Assembly (NCBI RefSeq): GCF_040675855.1
Contig: NZ_JBEGIK010000001.1
Span: 2,046,001 to 2,110,000 of the forward strand
DNA from: Microbacterium sp. LWH3-1.2
Lineage (GTDB): Bacteria; Actinomycetota; Actinomycetes; Actinomycetales; Microbacteriaceae
DNA length: 64,000 bases
Reading direction: 5' to 3'
Shown here: in pieces, positions 17,450 to 26,506 of the stretch
Layout: each line of letters starts with the position of its first letter
Position numbering within the stretch: position 1 is the first letter of the stretch
The notes under the pieces: model-generated
What the model saw: only the letters and a program-made list of their open reading frames with translations
Told to the model about the DNA's origin: nothing
The model's database searches: none
Position numbers and translations under genes: made by a program

Positions 17450-18532
17450 ATGTTTGATTCTGTCCGGGCGCTGATCGACGAGCACCGCGCGGTCCAGGAG
17501 GAGCTCTCCGACCCCGCGGTGCACGCCGATGCGGCGCGCGCCAAGCGGGTGAACCGGCGCTACGCCGAGCTGTCGCGCATCGTGAAGGCCCACGAGGACT
17601 GGGCGGCGGCATCCGATGATCTGGATGCCGCCCGCGAGCTCGCCCGTGAGGATGACGCGTTCGCCGAGGAGGTTCCGGCTCTCGAGGCCGGGCTGGCCGA
17701 GGCGCAGGAGCGCCTGCGGCGTCTGCTGATCCCGCGCGACCCCGACGACGCGCGCGACGTGATCATGGAGATCAAGCAGGGCGAGGGCGGCGCCGAGTCG
17801 GCGCTGTTCGCCGCGGACCTCCTGCGCATGTACCTGCAGTACGCGGCGTCGAAGGGCTGGAAGACCGAGCTCCTCGAGCGCAACGAGTCGGACCTCGGCG
17901 GCTACAAGGACGTGCAGGTCGCGATCAAGGGCTCCTCGTCCGACCCTGCGCAGGGCGTGTGGGCGCACCTCAAGTACGAGGGCGGTGTGCACCGCGTGCA
18001 GCGCGTTCCGGCGACCGAGTCGCAGGGGCGCATCCACACCTCGACCACCGGCGTGCTGGTGTTCCCCGAGGTCGACGAGCCTGAAGAGATCCACATCGAC
18101 CCGAACGACCTGAAGATCGACGTCTTCCGCTCATCGGGTCCGGGGGGCCAGTCGGTCAACACGACCGACTCGGCGGTGCGCATCACGCACGTGCCGACGG
18201 GCATCGTCGTGTCGATGCAGAACGAGAAGTCGCAGCTGCAGAACCGCGAGGCGGGCATGCGCGTGCTCCGGGCACGCCTCCTCGCCAAGCAGCAGGAGGA
18301 GCTCGAAGCCGCGGCATCCGACGCTCGCAGGTCGCAGATCCGCGGCATGGACCGCTCCGAGCGCATCCGCACGTACAACTTCCCCGAGAATCGCATCGCC
18401 GACCACCGCACCGGCTACAAGGCCTACAACCTCGACCAGGTGATGGACGGCGCGCTCGAGCCGATCATCGAGTCCGCCATCACGGCCGACGAAGAGGCGC
18501 GTCTGGCGGCGCTGGGCTCCGACGAGGCCTGA
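17450..18532 (+). CDS. prfA: peptide chain release factor 1
   Basis: A 360-residue class I release factor recognising UAA and UAG. The GGQ peptidyl-hydrolysis loop is in [16 protein letters not shown] near residue 230, and the codon-recognition PAT motif is in [13 protein letters not shown] near residue 185, which separates it from RF2. The ATG at 17450 (MFDSV) is chosen because it matches the family N-terminus; an in-frame ATG 15 bases upstream is possible. It follows rho closely. Its usual partner prmC is displaced to 24791. Confidence 0.96.
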   Translation: MFDSVRALIDEHRAVQEELSDPAVHADAARAKRVNRRYAELSRIVKAHEDWAAASDDLDAARELAREDDAFAEEVPALEAGLAEAQERLRRLLIPRDPDDARDVIMEIKQGEGGAESALFAADLLRMYLQYAASKGWKTELLERNESDLGGYKDVQVAIKGSSSDPAQGVWAHLKYEGGVHRVQRVPATESQGRIHTSTTGVLVFPEVDEPEEIHIDPNDLKIDVFRSSGPGGQSVNTTDSAVRITHVPTGIVVSMQNEKSQLQNREAGMRVLRARLLAKQQEELEAAASDARRSQIRGMDRSERIRTYNFPENRIADHRTGYKAYNLDQVMDGALEPIIESAITADEEARLAALGSDEA

Positions 18533-18540
18533 CGCGTCGG

Positions 18541-18607
18541 CGAGACCGGCGATTCCCGCCGAGACCGCGGGCGAAATCCTCGGGCTCGGCGCGAATCCCC
18601 GGTCTCG
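18541..18607. repeat. long imperfect palindrome / terminator after prfA
   Basis: The arms CGAGACCGG and CCGGTCTCG enclose a second imperfect pair (CCGAG / CTCGG) to give a 67-base hairpin just after prfA. There is no U tract. It could terminate prfA transcription or be a dispersed palindromic element. Confidence 0.5.
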
Positions 18608-18658
18608 TCATCCGTGGCGCGCCGTGGAGGACGGATGCTGCGCCATTAGGCTTCGAGC

Positions 18659-19057
18659 GTGCTCACGCTGCTCATCCGCGCCCTCATCTTCCTGGTGTCG
18701 GCGGCGCTCGGCCTCATCGCGGCCGACCTGCTCCTTCCGGGCTTCTCTCTGCACTGGAACGACTGGTGGGGGATCCTGCTCGCGGTCGTCATCTTCGCGG
18801 TGCTCCAGAGCGTCCTCGCGCCCTGGCTGTTCAAGATCACGCGGCGGCACGCCAACGCGCTGATCGGCGGCATCGGATTGCTGTCGACGTTCGTGGCGCT
18901 GCTCATCGCGGTGCTCATCCCTGCCGCGGGCATCGGCATCGACGGTCCGGTCGCGTGGATCATCGGAACGCTCGTCGTATGGCTCGTGACCGCGCTCGCG
19001 ACGTGGCTTCTGCCGCCGCTGTTCATCAAGAGCAAGGTGCAGGACCGCAGAACCTGA
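18659..19057 (+). CDS. small four-span membrane protein of the phage holin IV-like family
   Basis: A 132-residue protein consisting almost entirely of four hydrophobic segments, with a short basic C-terminus (KSKVQDRRT). It matches the length and layout of the broadly distributed actinobacterial 'phage holin family' membrane proteins. No lysis genes lie nearby, so a phage role is unlikely and its job is unknown. The GTG start is fixed by TAGGCT at 18647-18652, exactly six bases upstream, which predicts a leaderless transcript. Confidence 0.7.
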   Translation: MLTLLIRALIFLVSAALGLIAADLLLPGFSLHWNDWWGILLAVVIFAVLQSVLAPWLFKITRRHANALIGGIGLLSTFVALLIAVLIPAAGIGIDGPVAWIIGTLVVWLVTALATWLLPPLFIKSKVQDRRT

Positions 19058-19118
19058 GGTCCCAGGGGAGGGAGTCCTCCCGATTCTCGGCGGCCGCCTC
19101 ATCCGTGAGGCTGGTGGG

Positions 19119-21920
19119 ATGATGGGCGGTATGCAGATCGGCCGGGTGCCCCTCGTCGGCCGCCAGGCGGACCTCGATGCGCTGCGCGACGAGGTCGACG
19201 CCGTCGGCGCGCAAGGCCGCGCCGTGGTCGTGTCGGGCGATGCCGGCATGGGCAAGACGCGGCTGCTGCGCGACTTCACCGAGAGCCTCGACGACGCCGT
19301 GGTCGTGCGCGGCGCATGCGTCGACTCGGGCTCGGGCCCGGCGCCCCTGACGGCGATCACCGACCTCCTCCGTGACCTCGTCGACGCCCTCGGCGTCGAC
19401 GAGGTGCGAGACGCGGCAGGCCCCGGTGCGGACGCCCTCGGGGTGCTCGTGCCCGCCCTCGCCGGCAGTCCCGGCGACGCCGAGCGGCTCGCCGACGTCG
19501 TCGTCGAGCTGTTCTCGCAGCTCGCCCGGACGCACCGGCTCGTCGTCATCATCGAGGACCTCCACTGGGCCGACAGCACGACGTGCGACATCGCCGCGCG
19601 GCTCGTGCGGCGCACGGCGGCGCTGCCGCTGTTCGTGCTGCTGTCGTACCGCACGGACGATGTCGGCCGGGCCCACCCGCTGCGCCCGGTGCTCGCCGAG
19701 CTCGACCGTGCACGCCTCGTCACACACCGGCCCCTCGCGCGCCTCAGTCCCGCCGAGGTCGGCGCGCTCGCCACCGCCGTGCACGGCGACGTGCTGGCGG
19801 CCGGCGTGCTCCACGACATCGCCGCGCGCAGCGACGGGATCCCGTTCTACGTCGAAGAGCTCGCCAGTTTCTCGGGCGAGCGGCTTCCGGTGTCGCTGCG
19901 CGACGTGCTGCTGCTGCGCTACGAACGGCTGGACGACGAGGCGCGCCGGTTCACCCGGGTGCTGGCGACCGGCGGCGTGGAGGTGGAGCACGTGGTGCTG
20001 CGGGCGGCCTTCGACGGCGACGACGTCGTGCTCGAGGCGGCGGTCCGCGAAGCGGTGGATGCGCAGGTCGTGGTGATCCGCGGTGAGGCGTATGCGTTCC
20101 GGCACGCGCTGATGCAGGAGGCCGTGTACGCCGAACTGCTGCCCACCGAGCGCACGCGCCTGCACACGGCGTACGCGGTGGCGCTCGAGCAGTCCCCGCC
20201 GACGGCACGTGTGCTCGCCGACATCGCCCATCATTGGCGGGCCGCTCGCGTGCCCGACCGTGCCCTCGCCGCGGCCGTCTCGGCGCAGCGGGCGGCGAGC
20301 GTCGCGTCGGCATGGTCGACCGCAGCGGAGGCGGGGGAGCGGGCGCTCGAGCTGTGGGACGCCGTGGCCGACCCGGAGGCGGTCTGCGGGATGCCGCGTC
20401 ACGAGGTGCTGCGCCGGACCTCAGGCGCCCTCGTGTCGGCGAACCGGAATGATCGCGCGCTCGCGTTCGCGAGGGAGGCGATCGCCCTCTGGCCCGAGGC
20501 CGATGTCGTCGGACGCGCCGAGATGTTCGGCGACCTGGCCACCATCCAGTTCCAGGCGGGCGTGTCGGACGGCATCGACAGCATCGAGCAAGCGCTCGCG
20601 ATCCTCGGCGACGACCCGCGCCACGACGTCCAGCGAGCAGGGATGCTGCTCAGCTCGGCGCGTGTCCATATGCTCAACGGCCGTCAGAGCCGCGGCGATG
20701 ACATCGCTGCGCAGGCGCGCGACACGGCCGCGGCAGCAGCCTCCGACGGAGACCCGGTGGCCGCCGAGATCGTCGCCCAGGCGCTGCTCATCTCGGCGAC
20801 CTGCCGCGCCAGCGTGGGCGACGTCGGCGGCGTCGCGCTGTTCGAGGAAGCACGTGCGTATTCGGGCGGCTTCGTCCGCGCCATGATGCGCTACTACATC
20901 AACTACTCGAACACCCTCATGCAGGTCGGCCGGTACGACGACGCGGTAGCCGTGGCGAAGGAGGGGATGGGCTACGGGCGCTCGCACGTCGCGGACCTGG
21001 GGCCGCTCGTGATGATCGAGGCCAACGTGATCGAAGCGCACATCTACGCCGGGCGCCTTCGCGAGGCGGAGGAGCTCGGCGGGTTGCTGCCGCTGGTAGA
21101 ACCGGGGCTCTACTCCGCGTTCCTGCGGGAGCGGCTGGTGTGCCTCGCGATCTGGCGCGGCCGCATCGACGGCGCCGAGGCGGCGCTGGAGGCGGCACGC
21201 TTCGAACTCGACCGGTTCGGAGCGTACGAGTACCAGACGCGATTCGGCATGGCGTACGACCTCGGCGAGCTCGCCCTCGCGCGTGGCGACGCGCACGAGG
21301 CCCTCTCCCACGCGCAGCTGGCGTGGGAGAGCCCCGCCGGAGGCGTGCTCGCTCTGCCGCTGACCGCGATCGCGGCCCGGGCCGTCGCGATGCTGCGCGA
21401 ACACGGCGAGGACGCCGACGTCGAGCCGTACCGCGCCGTGCTCGCCGGATTCGACGCCTGGCCGGTGACCCCGCTGTGGGCGGCCGTCTTCGCCGCCGAG
21501 CTCGGCGAGGGGCCGTGGACCGCTGCGATCGACGCGATCGGACCCGCCTACATCCGCGCGTATGCGCGCGTGCGGAACGGCGAGGCGCTCCTGGCCGACG
21601 GCGACCGCACGGGAGCACGCGAGGCGCTCGCGGCGGCCGCGTCGTACGCCGAGGGGCTCGGTGCGGACGGCCTCGCCGCGCGCGCGAAGACCCTGATGAC
21701 GGACGCCGGACTCACCGGCGACGCGTCACGCTCGCGGCTGACCGCGCGCGAGGAGCAGGTGCTCGAGCTGGTCGCCGAAGGACTCAGCAACGGCCAGATC
21801 GCACAACGGCTCTACATCAGCGTCAAGACCGTGTCGGTGCACGTGTCGGCGATCCTGCGCAAGCTCGAAGCGCCGTCGCGGACGGCCGCGGCCGCGATCT
21901 ACCGCCGCAGCGCGGCGTAG
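19119..21920 (+). CDS. large ATP-binding LuxR family (LAL/MalT-type) transcriptional regulator
   Basis: A 933-residue regulator. The N-terminal AAA/STAND ATPase has Walker A GDAGMGKT (residues 40-47) and Walker B LVVIIEDLHWAD (141-152). A long TPR-like helical sensor occupies the middle, and a LuxR/GerE HTH lies at the C-terminus (about 868-928, LTAREEQVLELVAEGLSNGQIA and KTVSVHVSAILRKL). Such proteins couple ATP and ligand binding to transcription activation. The signal and target genes are unknown; the convergent cysE-cysK cluster is a neighbour but not an obvious target. ATG at 19119 has GAGGCT six bases upstream; 19122 and 19131 are alternatives. Confidence 0.9.
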   Translation: MMGGMQIGRVPLVGRQADLDALRDEVDAVGAQGRAVVVSGDAGMGKTRLLRDFTESLDDAVVVRGACVDSGSGPAPLTAITDLLRDLVDALGVDEVRDAAGPGADALGVLVPALAGSPGDAERLADVVVELFSQLARTHRLVVIIEDLHWADSTTCDIAARLVRRTAALPLFVLLSYRTDDVGRAHPLRPVLAELDRARLVTHRPLARLSPAEVGALATAVHGDVLAAGVLHDIAARSDGIPFYVEELASFSGERLPVSLRDVLLLRYERLDDEARRFTRVLATGGVEVEHVVLRAAFDGDDVVLEAAVREAVDAQVVVIRGEAYAFRHALMQEAVYAELLPTERTRLHTAYAVALEQSPPTARVLADIAHHWRAARVPDRALAAAVSAQRAASVASAWSTAAEAGERALELWDAVADPEAVCGMPRHEVLRRTSGALVSANRNDRALAFAREAIALWPEADVVGRAEMFGDLATIQFQAGVSDGIDSIEQALAILGDDPRHDVQRAGMLLSSARVHMLNGRQSRGDDIAAQARDTAAAAASDGDPVAAEIVAQALLISATCRASVGDVGGVALFEEARAYSGGFVRAMMRYYINYSNTLMQVGRYDDAVAVAKEGMGYGRSHVADLGPLVMIEANVIEAHIYAGRLREAEELGGLLPLVEPGLYSAFLRERLVCLAIWRGRIDGAEAALEAARFELDRFGAYEYQTRFGMAYDLGELALARGDAHEALSHAQLAWESPAGGVLALPLTAIAARAVAMLREHGEDADVEPYRAVLAGFDAWPVTPLWAAVFAAELGEGPWTAAIDAIGPAYIRAYARVRNGEALLADGDRTGAREALAAAASYAEGLGADGLAARAKTLMTDAGLTGDASRSRLTAREEQVLELVAEGLSNGQIAQRLYISVKTVSVHVSAILRKLEAPSRTAAAAIYRRSAA

Positions 21921-21980
21921 GACAGGCCGGACCCGAGCAGCGGCGCGCAGCCGCCGGCCGCAGCACCCGTGTCCGGAAGG

Positions 21981-22565
21981 TCAGATGTGGTACTCGGGGG
22001 TTGTCAGCAGCGCGCGGGTGTCGTCCCCGACACGGCGGGCGCGCGGCTTGGCGGGCACGCCGACGAGGACGCTGTCGGCGGGGGCGTCCTTCGTGACGAC
22101 CGCGTTCGCGCCGACGACGGATCCCGCCCCGATCGTGATCGGGCCGAGGATCTTGGCACCGGCGCCGACCGCGACGCCGTCCTCGATCGTGGGGTGGCGC
22201 TTGCCGCCCTCGCGCTGGCGGCCGCCGAGCGTGACGCCGTGGTAGAGCATCACGTCGTCGCCGACCTCGGCGGTCTCGCCGACCACGACGCCCATGCCGT
22301 GGTCGATGAAGAAGCGGCGGCCGATGGTCGCCCCCGGGTGGATCTCGATGCCGGTGAGCCACCGGGTGATCTGCGACCCGGCGCGTGCGACGAAGCGGAA
22401 GTCCCGCGTCCACAGCGCGTGCCAGACGCGGTGCCCCCAGATCGCGTGCAGCCCCGGGTACAGCAGGGCGATCTCGAGGCCGCCGCGGGCGGCCGGGTCG
22501 CGCAGCTTCGCCGCGGCGACGTCCTCGCGGGCCCTGGCGAAGAATCCGATGCGTTCCTCGGTCAC
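21981..22565 (-). CDS. cysE: serine O-acetyltransferase
   Basis: A 194-residue left-handed beta-helix acetyltransferase (EpsC/short CysE type) that makes O-acetylserine from serine and acetyl-CoA. It has [19 protein letters not shown] (catalytic His/Asp), [15 protein letters not shown], and hexapeptide repeats from about residue 75. The protein ends in ...EYHI: a C-terminal isoleucine is the known anchor by which CysE docks in the CysK active site to form the cysteine synthase complex. The GTG start overlaps the stop of the upstream cysK copy, so the two are coupled. Confidence 0.94.
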   Translation of the reverse strand: MTEERIGFFARAREDVAAAKLRDPAARGGLEIALLYPGLHAIWGHRVWHALWTRDFRFVARAGSQITRWLTGIEIHPGATIGRRFFIDHGMGVVVGETAEVGDDVMLYHGVTLGGRQREGGKRHPTIEDGVAVGAGAKILGPITIGAGSVVGANAVVTKDAPADSVLVGVPAKPRARRVGDDTRALLTTPEYHI

Positions 22566-23515
22566 TTGGTCTCGGCCTCCGGTTCGCGCAGGTGCTCGTA
22601 CAGAGCGGTGGACAGGTAGCGCTCGCCGGAGTCGGGCACGATCACGACGATGCGCTGTCCGGCGGCCTCAGGACGGGCCGCGATCTGGAGCGCCGCCCAC
22701 ACCGCAGCGCCGGCCGACATCCCGGCGAGGATGCCCTCGCGGGTCGCGAGCTCGCGGGCGACCGCGATGGCGTGGTCGAACTCGACGTCGAAGATCTCGT
22801 CGACGACCGAGCGGTCGAGCACCTCGGGGACGAAGTTCGGGCCGATCCCCTGAATGCGGTGACCGCCTGCGCGGCCCTCGGTCAGCACGGGGGAGTCCTT
22901 CGGCTCGACGAGGACGATCTTGACGTCGGGGTTGCGCTCCTTGAGCACTTGGCCGACGCCCGTGATCGTGCCGCCGGTGCCCGAACCCGCGACGAACCAG
23001 TCGACGCGACCCTCGGTGTCGCGCCAGATCTCCTCGGCCGTGGTCTTGCGGTGGATCGCGGCGTTCGCCTCGTGCTCGAACTGGCGCGCGAGGATGGCGC
23101 CGGGGGTGTCGGCGACGATGCGCCGGGCGGTCTCCACCGCCTCGGTCATGCCCTTGTAGGGGTCCGTCAGAACGAGCTCGGCGCCCAGCGCCTTCAGGAG
23201 GATGCGACGCTCCTTCGACATCGAGGCGGGCATCGTCAGGATCACGCGATACCCGCGCGCAGCGCCGATCAGCGCGAGCGAGATGCCCGTGTTGCCGCTC
23301 GTGGACTCGACGATCGTGCCGCCCGGCGCCAGCTCTCCAGCCTCCTCGGCGGCCTCGACGAGGGCGTAGCCCAGGCGGTCCTTGACCGACGAGCCCGGGT
23401 TGTAGAACTCGAGCTTCGCGAGCACCTCCGCGCCGAGGCCGTCGGTGAGCGCGTTGAGCCTGACGAGCGGCGTCTCACCGAACGCGGTGGTGATGTCGGA
23501 ATGGATGCCGGGCAC
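22562..23515 (-). CDS. cysK: cysteine synthase (O-acetylserine sulfhydrylase), copy A
   Basis: A 317-residue fold-type II PLP enzyme forming cysteine from O-acetylserine and sulfide. The PLP lysine is in [11 protein letters not shown] near residue 45, the substrate loop is STSGNTGIS near residue 73, and the phosphate cradle is SGTGGTITG near 182. It overlaps cysE by four bases, making it the likely partner in the cysteine synthase complex. A second closely similar copy lies 136 bases upstream on the same strand. The start is GTG; no strong ribosome-binding site is evident. Confidence 0.94.
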   Translation of the reverse strand: MPGIHSDITTAFGETPLVRLNALTDGLGAEVLAKLEFYNPGSSVKDRLGYALVEAAEEAGELAPGGTIVESTSGNTGISLALIGAARGYRVILTMPASMSKERRILLKALGAELVLTDPYKGMTEAVETARRIVADTPGAILARQFEHEANAAIHRKTTAEEIWRDTEGRVDWFVAGSGTGGTITGVGQVLKERNPDVKIVLVEPKDSPVLTEGRAGGHRIQGIGPNFVPEVLDRSVVDEIFDVEFDHAIAVARELATREGILAGMSAGAAVWAALQIAARPEAAGQRIVVIVPDSGERYLSTALYEHLREPEAETK

Positions 23516-23596
23516 GTGGTGCTCCCTCGATCAGGCTACGCGGAAGCCAGCGACGTCGCGCCGGTGCCCGAACGGGTCGTGGCGCGCGCCAGCAGG

Positions 23597-23621
23597 CCGG
23601 GGCTCCGGAGCGGAGCCCCGG
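23597..23621 (-). terminator. perfect GC-rich hairpin between the two cysK copies
   Basis: An 11-bp perfect stem CCGGGGCTCCG / CGGAGCCCCGG with a 3-base loop lies between the cysK copies, inside a wider outer inverted repeat (GGCGCG / CGCGCC near 23581 and 23635). The U tract is poor. It probably ends the upstream cysK transcript. Confidence 0.6.
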
Positions 23622-23651
23622 AAAGACCTGCCGGCGCGCCGTCGTGACGTG

Positions 23652-24590
23652 TCAATCTTCGCGCAGATCCTCGTACAGCGCGGTCGACAGGTAGCGTTCG
23701 CCGAACGAGGGGACGATGACGACGATGTTCTTGCCCGCGGCCTCGGGACGCGCGGCGACCTGCAGTGCGGCCCAGATGGCGGCACCCGACGAGATGCCGA
23801 CGAGGATGCCGTCCTGCGTGCCGACGGCGCGAGCGGTCGAGATCGCGTCGGGGAACTCCACGTCGATGACCTCGTCGATGACCCCCTGGTCGAGGATCGC
23901 CGGCACGAAGTTCGGTCCGATGCCCTGGATCTTGTGCGGTCCGGGCGTGCCCTTCGTCAGCAGCGGCGAGTCGGCGGGTTCGACGGCCACGACCTTGGCG
24001 CCGGGCACGCGCTCCTTGAGCACCTGGCCGACGCCGGTGATGGTGCCGCCCGTGCCGATGCCGGCGACGAAGTAGTCGATCTGACCGTCGGTGTCGCGGA
24101 TGATCTCCTCCGCGGTGGTCTTGCGATGGATCTGGACGTTGGCCTGGTTCTCGAACTGGCGGGCCAGGATCGCGCCGGGGATGTCGGCGACGAGCTCCTC
24201 CGCCTTCGCGATCGCGCCCTTCATGCCACCGGCGGGGTCTGTGAGCACGAGTTCTGCTCCGTACGCCTTCAGCAGCAGGCGACGCTCGATCGACATCGAG
24301 GACGGCATCGCGAGAAGGACGCGGTAGCCGCGCGCCGCACCGACCATCGCCAGCGCGATCCCGGTGTTGCCACTGGTCGCCTCGACGATCGTGCCGCCGG
24401 GCTGCAGCTCGCCGGACGCCTCGGCCGCGTCGACGATGGCGATGCCCAGGCGGTCCTTGACGCTCGAGGCGGGGTTGTAGAACTCCAGCTTCGCCAGGAC
24501 GTTCCCGCCGGCGCCGTCGGTGACGCGGTTCAGGCGCACCAGCGGCGTGTTGCCGAATGCGGACGTGATGTCGGGATGAATGCCGGTCAT
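23652..24590 (-). CDS. cysK: cysteine synthase (O-acetylserine sulfhydrylase), copy B
   Basis: A 312-residue paralogue of the adjacent cysK, with the same PLP lysine motif [19 protein letters not shown] loop and [10 protein letters not shown] cradle. Large identical blocks run to the end ([11 protein letters not shown]), pointing to a tandem duplication. ATG at 24590 has GAAAGG upstream, and TAGGCT (minus strand, 24633-24628) is a likely -10, so this copy has its own promoter. Differences cluster in the 118-180 region and could reflect a different sulfur donor or expression condition. It is also conceivable that this copy is the housekeeping enzyme. Confidence 0.93.
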   Translation of the reverse strand: MTGIHPDITSAFGNTPLVRLNRVTDGAGGNVLAKLEFYNPASSVKDRLGIAIVDAAEASGELQPGGTIVEATSGNTGIALAMVGAARGYRVLLAMPSSMSIERRLLLKAYGAELVLTDPAGGMKGAIAKAEELVADIPGAILARQFENQANVQIHRKTTAEEIIRDTDGQIDYFVAGIGTGGTITGVGQVLKERVPGAKVVAVEPADSPLLTKGTPGPHKIQGIGPNFVPAILDQGVIDEVIDVEFPDAISTARAVGTQDGILVGISSGAAIWAALQVAARPEAAGKNIVVIVPSFGERYLSTALYEDLRED

Positions 24591-24790
24591 ATCGGGCCTT
24601 TCGCGGGTTCTCGGCGGATCGAGCACCAGCCTAGGGGGCCCTTTTTCCTTTGAGTCCTTCTGTGACGAAAGCCCCGCCCCGCCCCGGTATCCTCACCGGT
24701 CCCCGCTGGATCAGCCCGTTGATCGGAGCGCGATCGCGACCCGTCGGGCCGCGCCGCCGGCCGGAGCACTCCGCCTAGAGTGGATCGGTC

Positions 24791-25669
24791 ATGCCTTCCC
24801 CCGACGAATACTCCCTGCTCTCCGACGCCCTTCGGAGTGCCGCCGCGCGCCTGGCCGAGGCCGGCATCGCCGACCCTGCCGTCGACGTCGAGTTGCTCGC
24901 CGCCTTCGTGCTCGGCACCGGGCGCGGGGGAGTGCAGGCGGCGGCGATCCGCGGCGACCGACTCACCGCTCAGGATGCCGCCCGTCTCGACGAACTCGCC
25001 GCGCGCCGCAGCACGCGCGAGCCGCTGCAGCACATCACCGGCACGGCCCCGTTCCGCCACCTGGATCTGCGGGTCGGCCCGGGGGTCTTCGTGCCCCGTC
25101 CCGAGACCGAGGTCGTCGCCCAGCTGGCGATCGACGCGCTGCGGGCGGCGGCATCCGTGTCTCCCATCGCGGTGGATCTCGGCACCGGCAGCGGCGCGAT
25201 CGCCCTCGCGATGGCGACCGAGGTGCCGCACGCCCGGGTGTTCGCGGCCGAGAACTCGATCGACGCCTTCGTATGGACGAAGGAGAACTTCGCGCGGGTC
25301 GGCGCCGACAACGCGACGCTCGCCTTCATCGACCTGGCTCACGCGTTCGGTGAGCTCGACGGCACGGTGTCGGTCGTGGCATCCAATCCTCCCTATGTTC
25401 CGGATGCTGCGATCCCGCGCGATCCGGAGGTGCGCTTCTTCGATCCGCCCGCGGCCCTCTACGGAGGGGAGGACGGCCTCGACGTCGTCCGCATCCTGAG
25501 CGCGGTGGGAATGCGCCTGGCGCACCCCGGCGGCATGATCGTGATCGAGCACGGCGAATGGCAGGGCCAGGCGATCCGCGGGATCCTCGAGGCCGACGGC
25601 TGGCGCGCCACCGCGACCCACCCCGACCTCACGACGCGCGACCGCGCGACCACCGCGCTGCGCCCCTGA
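24791..25669 (+). CDS. prmC: release factor glutamine methyltransferase
   Basis: A 292-residue SAM-dependent methyltransferase that methylates the GGQ glutamine of RF1 and RF2. It has an N-terminal helical domain, the SAM site VDLGTGSGAIALAMA near residue 125, and the catalytic SNPPYVP near residue 198. A possible oddity is that the usual acidic residue pattern after motif I reads AAENSIDAF. TAGAGT nine bases upstream of the ATG is a likely -10. prmC normally follows prfA directly; here about 6.2 kb separate them. Confidence 0.95.
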   Translation: MPSPDEYSLLSDALRSAAARLAEAGIADPAVDVELLAAFVLGTGRGGVQAAAIRGDRLTAQDAARLDELAARRSTREPLQHITGTAPFRHLDLRVGPGVFVPRPETEVVAQLAIDALRAAASVSPIAVDLGTGSGAIALAMATEVPHARVFAAENSIDAFVWTKENFARVGADNATLAFIDLAHAFGELDGTVSVVASNPPYVPDAAIPRDPEVRFFDPPAALYGGEDGLDVVRILSAVGMRLAHPGGMIVIEHGEWQGQAIRGILEADGWRATATHPDLTTRDRATTALRP

Positions 25670-25726
25670 CCGTGCCGCCGCTTCGGAGCGTTCGTCCGGG
25701 GCTTCGCAACTAGACTGGCGGGCGAC

Positions 25727-26506
25727 ATGTCCCCCATCTACGACTGCCGTGACGAGTCACAGCTGCTCACCGGCATGCGCCAGGCGCGCCAGGCCATCGG
25801 GCGTGGCGAACTCGTCGTCATCCCGACCGACACCGTCTACGGCGTCGCCGCCGACGCCTTCGACCACGCCGCGGTCGCGCGCCTGCTCGCCGCGAAGGGC
25901 CGTGGCCGCCAGTCGCCGCCCCCGGTTCTCGTGGCCGGGCTCACGACGCTGCGCGCGCTCGTCGCCGAGGTGCCCGAGCCGATCGAGCGTCTGGTCGAGG
26001 CCTACTGGCCCGGCGGCCTCACCATCGTGCTGCCGTCGCAGCCGTCTCTGTCGTGGGACCTCGGTGAGACTCGCGGCACCGTCGCGGTGCGCATGCCCGC
26101 GCACCGCATCGCCCTCGAACTCCTCGAAGAGACCGGGCCCCTCGCCGTCTCGAGCGCCAACCTCACCGGCATGGCGGCCGGCATCACCGCCGAGGACGCG
26201 GAAGGGATGCTGAAGGACAGCGTCGCCGTCTACCTCGGCGACGGGCCGTCGAAGACCGGAATCCCCTCGACGATCATCGACGCGACCAGCCTCGTCGTGG
26301 GCGACGAGCCCCGGGTGCGCGTGCTGCGCGACGGCGCCGTCAGCCGCGAGCAGCTGCGGGACGTGCTCGGCGATCTCCTCGAGCCCGACCCTGGCCTCGA
26401 GCCTGCGGCGCACCCGGCGGTCATCGAGACGGATGCCGCGGCCGACGTTGCCCCGGGCCCTGAGGCGGTTGCGGCGCCCGAGGCGCCGGAACCCGACCGC
26501 TCGTGA
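25727..26506 (+). CDS. tsaC: L-threonylcarbamoyladenylate synthase
   Basis: A 259-residue YrdC/Sua5-family enzyme making threonylcarbamoyl-AMP for the t6A modification of tRNA. It has IPTDTVYGVAADAF near residue 33, KGRGRQSPPPVLV, YWPGGLTIVL, and GPLAVSSANLTG near residue 140. The catalytic domain ends near residue 205, followed by an Ala/Pro/Glu-rich tail and not the full Sua5 domain. TAGACT lies ten bases upstream of the ATG. It overlaps the next gene by four bases (GTGA). Confidence 0.94.
   Translation: MSPIYDCRDESQLLTGMRQARQAIGRGELVVIPTDTVYGVAADAFDHAAVARLLAAKGRGRQSPPPVLVAGLTTLRALVAEVPEPIERLVEAYWPGGLTIVLPSQPSLSWDLGETRGTVAVRMPAHRIALELLEETGPLAVSSANLTGMAAGITAEDAEGMLKDSVAVYLGDGPSKTGIPSTIIDATSLVVGDEPRVRVLRDGAVSREQLRDVLGDLLEPDPGLEPAAHPAVIETDAAADVAPGPEAVAAPEAPEPDRS

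Noticed and set aside
13535..18094. Very long minus-strand open frame (about 1519 codons) opposite thrC, thrB, rho and prfA
   Set aside because: It is a GC-bias shadow: its sequence is low-complexity, matches no family, and the plus strand carries four unmistakable conserved genes.
18659..19057. Prophage lysis gene (holin)
   Set aside because: No endolysin or structural phage genes nearby; this four-span family is widespread on actinobacterial chromosomes.
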